Assembly (NCBI GenBank): GCA_907163375.1
Contig: CAJQUW010012520.1
Location: forward strand, 62,001-126,000
DNA length: 64,000 nt
From: Prostheceraeus crozeri
Lineage: Eukaryota > Platyhelminthes > Polycladida > Euryleptidae
Direction: 5' to 3'
In this document: piece by piece, positions 55,070-64,000 of the stretch
How positions within the stretch are numbered: position 1 is the stretch's first letter
How the letters are laid out: every line of letters starts with the position of its first letter
Notes under the pieces: generated by a model
What the model saw: the letters and a program-made list of their open reading frames with translations, nothing else
Database searches by the model: none
Told to the model about the DNA's origin: nothing
Made by a program: the position numbers and the translations under genes

Positions 55070-57380
55070 ATATTCAGAGATAATTACGCTTAAATTATAA
55101 TTATAACATGACATGACATTAGTTAGTGTGCTTAAACAGATCGATTGTACAATGAGAAAAGGCTCAATATGACCTTCAATGATCAATCATAAAGCTGTTC
55201 TCCTTTATCAATTGTCTTAATTTGTGGTTATTTCAGAAAAGTAACAAGGTTAATTTGACTCTATTGTAGAAAGCCCTATTTATCTCACGACGATCTATAT
55301 TACAGGTCTGTGTTCATGACACAATCACGTTTGTGTAGTGTTGAGTCCTATCCTTCGTGCACTTTCAGCAGCGGGAGCGATCATCTTTGTCTTTTTAATA
55401 ATTATCACAGAACTTTAAATCTTATTTTAATCACTTACTTAATTTCTTTAATCTGGTGCTGTCTCCTCTGCTGAACTATTGTTTTGTATTGAATTACATG
55501 TTTTAAATTTGGCTACAAACTCGCATGTTTTGCTTCAAAGTTAGAAGACAAATTTTCGGATACCTCCGTGTTAGACGAAGGTGGTTTGGATTTCATGTTC
55601 GTGTCGCATCGTGTTCAGAAAGTGCAGTCGTGTTCATGTTTCTCTACCGCCTTACCACCTTGTAAACCTCTGCGACATGATAATAGGAATGTGGGAGCAG
55701 TGGGAGTGCCAGGATTGGTTAGAAAATGGATCGGTTGGTTGATAATTCTTCCAGATCTGTTGGTTTAATGATGTTGATTATAATTTCTAGAGTTTCATAA
55801 TTTAATTGATTGGGGTTTGATTTTGATTTTTTCCCACTAAATAATCGACCAATTAGCAAAACCACTCATCGATACACCCTTACTAGAAAGCAGATCTTCA
55901 GTGCTTTTACATGGACTCCTAACCAATGAACAGAAATTGACAGAAATCATTAATCAAACGTGTCAGGAATTAATTTCATCGATAATGCAGGTGGCCGGAC
56001 AAGAAAACATATTCGTGCATATATCGGGCATAGTGGTGGCTTCTTTTTTATCAGGGCTTAGGAGGGCGATTCCATTGCCAGAGAAAATATGATGGAACCT
56101 GTTGGCGGCTATTATGCGTCTCCTAGAAAATTCTGCCACCACGTAAAATGCTTCTCCGCATAGAATAGTTCTAGGAAACAGGAAATCGATAGCATAGGAT
56201 GGCAGAATGATACTTAACAACCATGAATTTTCCCTACATTCGATCATTGAGAATGGCGAAAAGGTACTACATAAATGATAAATATGAAAACCTAACTATC
56301 GTTTGCCATAAATCGTGATATGCTAAGTCCTTTCGGTAACAGCTACTTACAACCTTCACTTATAGTTGCCATCATACAAAAATGGTCTTTAACAGTTTCA
56401 AAATGATTGTACAAAACGACGAGCCTATTTATGAAAGATTTCTTCATTAACAATCTTATCCGCACATAAAGCGCTTTCGTGAGGACTTGTCAAAATACTT
56501 TACTAGTCGGTTCAACAATCGTTTCTGAACGTTTTGCAAATTAAGCTTATTAAGACTATGAAATGAAAAATTTGGAGGTGCTGCATAACTGATGGATCCC
56601 CAGTTCTAACGACCTGGCGCCACTATTGATTGGTGATGCAATTAAACAGAACTACCTGCTCAGAATCTTCATGTTTTCTGAGAGCTTGGATCTTTTGAGA
56701 TACGGATGGCCTTTCCGCATCCGTTGGTGAAGCCAAAAGATCAAACTCCTTTGAAAAGATGTGAAAAGCAGCTTTCATTTATGTGTAAGCACAAGACATT
56801 GGACATTTATTTGGCCATCTGAGCACCGAAAAACTAAGCTCCTTGACTTGGTGTATGGACTGATAGGAAGTGGACGCCAAAAAACCCAATACTGTGACTA
56901 ACTCGAGAGCCTATACGTACGTGGCAGGCTATGGTGGAGTCTGTGAGAAGAATTTGTCAATTCAGGATCAGGCAAAGTGAAGGATAGTGCGAGGATCACA
57001 GCTGGCTGCAACAGACAAATCTCTGGATGGTACTGGGCAGCAAAAACCCGCATGCACATACTTCATAGAAATCAAACTTATGCGAAATAGGATTTTACAA
57101 CTGCACTTGCGTTTGAGACTTACCTGACCAGAAAGCAAATACGTAGGAGCGAGCGCCACTCGCTCTGGTGTCATTAAATTACAAACTGATTTACAATGCT
57201 AAATACGATGGCAAGATGTATCTATACAACTATGATCAACAGCAATTTCATACTATCGAAGCCCAATCAGATAAATATTTTCTTTAAAAGCAGGTATCAT
57301 TTTCATTTTCAATCTGTGAAATTACACAATTCGCGTAGATTTCAGCGAATTTTCAAAATTCCTACTTGCGTATATTTTCC
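55070..57380. other. Unassigned stretch
   Basis: No gene or repeat was recognised. Open frames at 55568-55768 and 55901-56092 have no supporting signal. Confidence 0.4.
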
Positions 57381-57456
57381 AAATTTTTGGAAATTCGTGT
57401 GTTTTCGGGAACACACACGGAATTTTGGAATGAGAGGCCACACGGCCACCCTGGAT
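57381..57456. repeat. Hairpin with a transposon-like end
   Basis: TTCGTGTGTTTTC pairs imperfectly with GAACACACACGGAA around a short loop (57395-57424). CCACACGGCCACCCTGG follows, the look of a hAT-type right end (CAGGGTGGCC inverted). No left end was identified. Confidence 0.35.
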
Positions 57457-57559
57457 AATGTACTTAAGTTATGTGACAGATGATTCCGCAGTAGAGTTAC
57501 TGCACCTACTTCTGCCCCTGAACGACGGTAATCACGTCTGAGATTCGGCATTGCGCAAT

Positions 57560-58311
57560 AGTGTCTGCCTGTTCCGGTCCGTTCAGCCGCCAGGTTTAAC
57601 TATTGAACTATTTAAAATAGACTGATGCACATTCATGTGCTCACCACGGTCTTTGAATTGGGAATGTCAATTCTGTGACAACGGTCGAGGCATCGGCTTC
57701 ATTACGTAATATATTACGTATTACGTATATTTCGAGACACCGACTCAGAAAACTATTTTTGGAGCGAATTACTTCCGTATTAATTCATTTCAAAATAATT
57801 TACCGCTATTGTGGTATTAAAGACTTTGGTGAATTGTACATCAACTAAGATAAAAGGAACCGAAAGAAATTTCCCCCGTTCAGCTCATCAACATTTCAGC
57901 CATTGAAATCACTATCCGAAAAATTGAGGTATTGAATCAAATACAGATGGAAAATGAGAGCTAGTTACTCAGACATGAAGAACAGGCCGACCACATAAAT
58001 AAATTGAATGGCATGTGTGTGGTCTAAATATATTTCTGACAGCTGACGGTCACGGTCAGAGCTAATGACGACTCACGAGGGGAAGGAAACTATCTTTCCA
58101 TTGAATGTTAAACAAATTCCACTCTGATTTCTAACTACCCCAAATATTGCACCACTTCAAACGTCCACATTGGTAAAAGGAGATCATGACAAGTCGATCG
58201 GTGAAAATACTTCCACTTATTAAATTTGTCGCGCAATCAAAGTGACGGAAGTAATTTTTCCATTAGCTAGTTCCTATATAAAAATGTATAGCCACATTAA
58301 TGTTGGTGTTC
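57560..58311. other. Unassigned stretch
   Basis: Nothing recognised except the small palindromic run TTACGTAATATATTACG near 57704. Confidence 0.4.
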
Positions 58312-58341
58312 AAATTACTTACTTACTTTTACTTTCTCTTT

Positions 58342-58683
58342 TTAGCGTCTTCTCTTCCTCTTCTGTTGACGGTTGGACGGTGTGAGACTTCTCCATCGAG
58401 AGCGGTCCTGAGCATCACTCGCAGATATTCCCAGCTCCACCATGTCCTCATCAACGATTTGGAGCCATGTCTTCCTCGGTCGTCCACGAGGACGGGAACC
58501 TTCGACCATCACGTCGATCACCTGCCTGATTGGCTCATCTAGATTTCGACGCTTGATATGACCGAACCACCTAAGCCTTCGCTCCCTGATTACTTCGTCT
58601 AACGTTGTGAGGCCACACCTGCTTGCTACCGTAGCGCTGTCGATCCGATCAGACAGTACAATGTCAATCATGTAGCGAAGCAT
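58342..58683 (-). pseudogene. C-terminal segment of the RTE-like LINE
   Basis: ERRLRWFGHIKRRNLDEPIR then GRPRKTWLQIVDEDM is the standard C-terminus of this LINE type, ending in a basic tail (NRQQKRKRRR). Confidence 0.88.
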
Positions 58684-58783
58684 TCTTCTTTCACATGACC
58701 GCAGTTGTTGAGTGAGGTTTCAGGGTTCATCACCGGAAAGAAGTACAGGCCTGAGGCAAGAGTTGTACACGTCACCTCGGCAC

Positions 58784-59149
58784 CTAAGTGGAATGTGGCG
58801 GTTTCTGAGCAGACTGGCGATGTCCTTCCATTTGCGCCAGGCTGACGCGATTATAGCACGAATGAAGATAGAAAGCTTGTTCGGCGTCACCCTCGCAGCA
58901 AATAAAATCACCAAGATAGTGAAATTCTTTCACGATTTCAATTTCCTCATCGTCTACCCATCCCCAACATGTCTCAACATCTATTGCACTTCTGCTGCCA
59001 TGGACACAACTAGGACATTGGAAATTCATTATGCCACTGAGAGACCTGAGTCTACTGCAACGGCCTTTGCCTTCCATATCCTCTTTCCATTCTTTAACCA
59101 TCATAGCCACATCTTCCTTGCTTTCGCCCGTAAGGACTAAATCATCCAC
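58784..59149 (-). pseudogene. RT palm end and linker of the RTE-like LINE
   Basis: Starts at the DDLVL catalytic box (MDDLVLTGESKEDV) and continues through FQCPSC, a remnant Cys-rich segment, to EIVKEFHYLGDFI. Confidence 0.8.
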
Positions 59150-59363
59150 CCGTGCCTAAATCACCTCTTCTACGATCTTTCGTGGGTTCTTCCATCACGA
59201 GGATGAAAAGAAGGGGACTGAGAGCGGATCCTTGAAGGACGCCGACGTCTATACCCAATCCATCCGATGTCCCACCAGCAACACAAACTCTTGACTTAGG
59301 ATCAACATACAAAGGCATGATGATCTCAATCAGACTTTCCGGGGCGTACTGTCGTCTGAGGGT

Positions 59364-59705
59364 TCATGGTATGACGGCTCTTGAGATGCGGTCGAATGCC
59401 TTCTGAAGGTCAACAAAGATGTGGAACAGTTTCTTTTTCTTCTCGATGTACTTCTCCTGCAATCTTCTGATGACGAAAATCGCGTCAGTACATGACTTCC
59501 CTTGACGATACGCCAACTGTTGTTCAACGATGTTGATCAGGCTCCTCAGTCTCTCGTCAAGATTTTTTCCGAAGATTTTCATACCGTGTTTCAAGAGTCG
59601 CAAGCCACGATATGTGTGACAGCTCAAAGGGTCTCCTTTAATCTTGTACAACGCAACAGTTAGGCTGTTACCCCACTGTTCAGGACATCTTGTTTCGTCC
59701 TGCAT
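59364..59705 (-). pseudogene. Reverse transcriptase core of the RTE-like LINE
   Basis: The frame covers fingers and part of the palm: PEQWGNSLTVALYKIKGD, YRGLRLLKHGMKI, EQQLAYRQGKSCTDAIFVIR and FHIFVDLQKAFDR with the first catalytic Asp. The palm continues beyond a stop in the same region with GSALSPLLFI. Confidence 0.85.
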
Positions 59706-60254
59706 GAGTTGTCAAGCCTCCACTACATTTCTCCCAAGCATTTCTCTTCGAAATTGCCAATCACAACGCCTGGCCTCACGTTTTTAAATGCAGCACGCGT
59801 GACGATCCGACCCTTCTCCAGATCTCTGCCAAACTTAGTAAGCATCTTTCTTCTCCTTAATGACCCGTTGTACATCTTCATTCCACCACCAGGTCTCCCT
59901 CTCTCTGCCTCTTTGACCTTCCGATATGCCACATACCTAAACTCCAGATTTCACAGATGTCCGGAACTGTAACACCTTCGGCGTTACGGTCGTTGTAACC
60001 ATACCGACCTAGAACCTCGTATCCTGTGAGACACGTTCCATCATGAACATTTACGTCGCCACCAAATGATGAGTCCGTTTGCAGGGGGCATCTTGCCATT
60101 TTCGTCTTCATCCTTCTCCTAGAAAGTCTGTTTCTCAACAATAGGTCTGCCGACTTGTGAATTATAAAGAGAGAAAACATGTCACACAGTTTCACCCAGT
60201 ATGACTTTTATGCAGATGAATTTGTCATTGTGCCTCATCATCTAGAAATCATCA

Positions 60255-60500
60255 TTTTGAAGTCTCATAATACATAATTGTAGCAAGTTATACGTCGGAT
60301 GCCCTTCCTGACGCAACCTCTTTTGACGGTAAGGCATCCCGACTATTTATCCATAGCTGGACCCCTTCAAAAAATCGTCTACAGCGCACATGCGACCTCT
60401 CGCCGTTGGCCCTTCCGAAGACTTCCCCCACCCACACTTAAGATGGTATTTGCTCGGGTAAGGACAACTTCTCACACCAAGTAGTAACGTTGCCCGACTC
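60255..60500 (-). mobile_element. Possible SINE/LINE fragment
   Basis: On the minus strand, TTGCGTCAGGAAGGGCATCC (60296-60315) is the GGAAGGGCATC motif shared by the SINE bodies here and by many invertebrate SINE/RTE tails. No tRNA-like head is seen. Confidence 0.35.
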
Positions 60501-60691
60501 ACATTATGCTAATACGCCCGAAGTCGATCGGTGGCATTAAGTGAGTTGGCCGGCTATACCGCCGCTATTCGGTCCTAGCGCCTGCTACCCCCGTGTCACG
60601 ATGAGACAGCAGCTTGGATATCCCCTTTCGTCATGCATCGAGACGAGATGGCATTTCACAACAAACTCAAGGGGTTAAGGTGGGACGAAGC

Positions 60692-60868
60692 TTTAACGTC
60701 ACTACTCCCCATACTTGTGGCTTGGACATAGTCAGACGTTTCTGGAGCGTTGTAGCACTTTTAGTCCGGATGCCCTTCCAGACGACTTCCAATTACACTA
60801 TCGGGGCTCGACCTCTGGACCGAAAGATCGCTAGGCCAAGTACTTAACCACTGTGCCACTGAGATCAC
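60692..60868 (-). mobile_element. tRNA-derived SINE, copy B
   Basis: Closely similar to copy A at 48660-48832 over the whole length, including the tRNA-like head (GTGGCACAGTGGTTAAG) and GGAAGGGCATCC. Flanking duplication not clear. Confidence 0.85.
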
Positions 60869-60878
60869 AATTGATATA

Positions 60879-61055
60879 CAGTGGAACCTCCTATTGCGGA
60901 CATTCTATACAGCGGACACCTCCGTATTACGGACAGTTAAGCTCAGTCCCGAATAATGTTCGTATCATCACCGGTAACTCCATATTGCGGACACCTCTAA
61001 AATGCGGACACTAAGGCGCAGTCCCGACGGTGTCCGTAATATGGAGGGTCTACTG
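60879..61055. mobile_element. pogo/Tigger-type MITE (177 bp)
   Basis: It starts CAGTGGAACCTCC and ends GGAGGGTCTACTG, with TA on both sides (60877-60878, 61056-61057). Inside, ATTGCGGACA/GCGGACACCTC recurs. This end sequence with internal CGGACA units is typical of widespread pogo-type MITEs. Confidence 0.9.
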
Positions 61056-61639
61056 TAATTGAGCATCTATTATCATATATTGATGTATGAATACAATAAT
61101 TGGTATGCAAATTGAACACCAACATGGATGCGCCTTTCATTTTTAATCAAACTGAGTCTAAAACCTGTTCCTCCGCTTGCGAAGACCTAAGATGCCAAGT
61201 GCGTTTTATAGTCTGCCACGTGCGCTTGGCCGATCACAAGGTTGTCAGAGTCAGAAAACAAAATAAGACAACTGGTTTATCAGTCTACATTTCGCAAGTG
61301 CGTCTATTAACTGCTTCATTTATGCAGTTATCAATTGAATAATTATCTTTCATGTGCACTGATCATTTTTTACACGATACGCCACTTCTCTGCTTCTGCC
61401 ACGAAGAGCACCCACGTTAATAGTACATACCTTTATGTTTTGTGTGTTTAAACCATTTACGCAACGTGTCTGCCTGGTGATTCTTAGCATCCTTTGCCCA
61501 CTTAAGGGCTGCCAATATGCGTTGATATTGATGTTATTGCTACAATTTAAGTTTTTTCATAGCAACTAAAAATTCACAATGATGTACATGATCATAGCAA
61601 CTTAATTTAATATTCTTAATCAACATTACATATCGACTT

Positions 61640-62195
61640 CAGCAACACACCGCATAATAGACTCTTTTGCATTATCACGCTTTGATTATGGGAAATTCGC
61701 TGCTCTTGGCGCACCGCAGAAACTTATCCATAAATTACCAAAAGTTCAAAATTCTGCCACGAGACTGATTCATAAAATTCCACGTCGTGAACAAATTACT
61801 CTAGCTTTGAGAAGACTAAAATGGCTACCTGTGTCGTCCAGAATAAAGTTTAAAGCTTTGTGCTTACTAGTGCAGTCAATGTCTGTGCACATTTGACTTC
61901 ACATCGACCTGCTCGACATTTACAATCTTCATTTGATGACTTGTGATTAAAGATTCCAGTTTTCGAAAACCAATTTTTGGCTGGCAGGTCGTTTACCACA
62001 CAAGCTTCTCTCTGGTGGAATGATTTGCCACATGGATTGCGATCGACCAAACAATTTTCCGACTTTAAGCGTGTTTTGAAGAAACATTTACTTTCATTGA
62101 CTTCATGATCACATTTGACTAGTATAATTTTATTTTGATTTGTTGCGCTCTGAGCCTTTTGGAGAGACCGCTATACAATATATACACTTATTATT
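61640..62195 (+). mobile_element. CR1-like LINE 3' fragment
   Basis: GAPQKLIHKLPKVQNSATRL, then LRRLKWLPVSSRIKFKALCL and finally ASLWWNDLPHGLR...FSDFKRVLKKHLL match the C-terminus of CR1/L2-type ORF2. The 3' UTR ends GGAGAGACCGCTATACAAT and a TTATTATT tail, the usual CR1 ending. 5' truncated; one stop and a frame change break the remainder. Confidence 0.88.
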
Positions 62196-64000
62196 AACTT
62201 TTTATCAATCAAATTTCGTGACTTGACATGCTCCTTTTTAGCATTCACATCACATTTCGCTTAAGGAAAGTGACGCAATCACAATTGTTAAGTAACTTTC
62301 CTCAAGACATGATAACATTCTAACAATTTAAATCCAACACGAATAGCATCGGATCTTCCTAAGTTCAGAAAAGTATTCCGAAATCAGTTTAAAAAAGAAA
62401 TTTGTTTGATCTCCAAAAAAAGGACAGCTTCGTAAAATTTGAATTCTGAAACCGAATTAAAATGATGCATTCGTATTTGAGGGGCAAATGGCTAATGTCT
62501 CGAGGTGATGAATTGAAGACAGCAAGAGATGCTGTTTGTTCATGTTACCCTAATATCTTCAAGTGCATCAGGTTAAAATCAAAATTTAGCCAACGTAGTA
62601 AAAATATAGCGTTTTTGAATCAAACATGAATTGAAACATTCTAAACGCCATCAGAATTTGATCGGGTTCGGGAATCGACTGAAAACCTTTATTCTATAAT
62701 GTAGACCTACAGACAGTAAAATAGTTCAATAATAGCTTACTTCGAATGTACTTTGAAACGTTTTAAATGAAAGTTTTCATCGAAAAATACTGCAAAACAA
62801 CAAACTTTTGCCAGCGTGAGTGTCTCGCGAAAATTTCTTACCATGGCTATTGTAAGATCTTTACTAGGGACAATCCTTAATTAAGTCAAGTTGAGCGAAG
62901 TCAGAGTTCTATCATCCCTGGAAATATGTCACTCGTACCCTGGATCAATTGTATCTCAAACATGAAATTGGTTGGAAGTCTGGTACGAAAGTTATATGAG
63001 CTTTAGTACAAAATAAGGCATATTGTCAAGTGTCGTCTCCTTGGTATTTTTTAAATTAGATAAATACATTAGACTACTTCAACGCTGACAGATGTTGGAA
63101 ATACCTTCAAACGAAACTTCTTTCATAAACTAAATGTTTGCTCTAATCAACTCTGATAGTTATTACCACGGCATTATACCTGAAGCTCTTACCGATAGTT
63201 TATGAAACACATTCAACTTCTATAATGAATGTCACATGACCAACGAAGATGACAAACATGGGACAAGTGAGCGATTTCTTATGCACAGAAGAGTAGGAAA
63301 GTGTGAGACTTACGAAAAGACTTAGGTTACATAGTGCATTTTGCAACATACAACATGAAATGCGGATATTAGAAAAGTGGATTTAAGGAACTCAATGATT
63401 TCACGTGAAAACGAATCATCGACATTGAATATTATCGGACTGATCTAAAACAGTTAATCTTTCAGAACCTGTGGATTAGTTTTCACAAAGACTGCCTGCA
63501 ACAATGACATAAAAGCCTTTGTTAACTTTACATACCCTTTCAATTCGATAAGCTCCCTGAAAAAAAGTTTCCATTCATCTTTCTGATTGACTTGCATTAT
63601 CACAGACGACCTTATGACCTTATCTCGTGACGACTCTGAAACCTCCCTGCAGACAATGTCAAAGAATTTGACAAGCATAAAAGCTAAATATAGTGCCGTT
63701 GTGTCTCAGGCATGCTAAAAATACATACCCTAGGAATTCCGGTTTCGAAAATTTCCTCTATATTTCTTGTCCTTGCTGTAATATAACGTTTAAATTCCAA
63801 GCATGAAGGCCTGGGAAGACAAACTTGTTTTTCAAAGTCCATTTTTTGATATTAACTGACACGCGTAAATCAGCACGGCCAGCTCAGCAACCATAAGGAT
63901 AGTAACAGTCAACTGCTTGTTCCATATTCTAATAATGGAATGAAGCAATACTGTAGTATAATGGACAATTTAGAGATAACCGCCACTGCCTCGCAACAGG
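62196..64000. other. Unassigned stretch
   Basis: No gene recognised. A 12-bp inverted pair (CTTAAGGAAAGT / ACTTTCCTCAAG) lies at 62260-62307. A minus-strand frame at 63454-63678 has no motif. Confidence 0.4.

Larger units (their letters stand above)
58312..60200 (-). mobile_element. RTE-like LINE, 5'-truncated and decayed
   Basis: On the minus strand the pieces run in order: endonuclease end (GRYGYNDRNAEGV), WWNEDVQRVIKEKK, reverse transcriptase (EQWGNSLTVALYKIKGD, TYRGLRLLKHGMKIF, FVDLQKAFDRISR, LQGSALSPLLFILVM), the DDLVL box, VKEFHYLGDFI, and the C-terminal RRLRWFGHIKRR...GRPRKTW segment. A short (GTAA)n tail at 58312-58330 marks the 3' end. The frame changes several times. It matches the endonuclease-reverse transcriptase type common in invertebrates. 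Confidence 0.88.

Noticed and set aside
1-64000. CRISPR array, rRNA operon or bacterial operon
   Set aside because: No evenly spaced identical short repeats with unique spacers, no rRNA-like sequence, and genes are spliced and widely spaced.

Overview
This is metazoan nuclear DNA, AT-rich and almost certainly from a marine invertebrate. It has long spliced introns with GT/AG borders, a metazoan-specific ETS-domain transcription factor, and many animal-type transposons (P/THAP, PIF/Harbinger, hAT, Tc1/mariner, pogo-type MITEs, CR1-like and RTE-like LINEs, a tRNA-derived SINE, a Penelope-like retroelement). The phylum cannot be fixed from the sequence alone.

Layout. 1-4.5 kb: no gene recognised, one large inverted-repeat element. 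4.5-6 kb: a 5'-truncated, decayed LINE. 6.2-13.1 kb: nested mobile DNA bracketed by two hAT-like end sequences, holding an internally deleted P-element (7294-9176, clean 8-bp target duplication), a Penelope-like element with an unusual SGNH-like N-terminal region (minus strand, about 9.47-11.79 kb) and a foldback element. 14.5-15.1 kb: a microsatellite and a 135-bp hAT MITE. 15.48-19.77 kb: an almost complete PIF/Harbinger transposon with a three-exon DDE transposase (+) and a MADF/SANT-like partner gene (-), itself inserted into an older coding-like sequence. 20-25 kb: mostly unassigned, with one piggyBac-like spliced exon (-).

25.1-42.1 kb: the one convincing host gene, a four-exon ETS transcription factor (246 residues, + strand) whose exon phases all agree. 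Its three introns (about 3.5, 5.7 and 7.2 kb) hold a decayed hAT transposase, several strong hairpins and foldbacks, a hammerhead-like palindrome, an intact Tc1-type transposon (38400-40242) and a decayed mariner (40280-41799).

42-64 kb: accessory DNA: a second copy of the hAT MITE, a PIF-like element with an internal 586-bp tandem duplication, SINE copies, three LINE fragments (51.5, 58.3-60.2, 61.6-62.2 kb), a Tc1-type element interrupted by a palindrome-rich MITE, a pogo-type MITE and one candidate unidentified host exon (52681-52874, minus).

Functionally, the window is one regulatory gene embedded in transposon-rich DNA. Most recognisable proteins are transposition enzymes, and only the Tc1-type transposase looks wholly intact. 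No rRNA, tRNA gene, CRISPR array or bacterial-style operon was seen.
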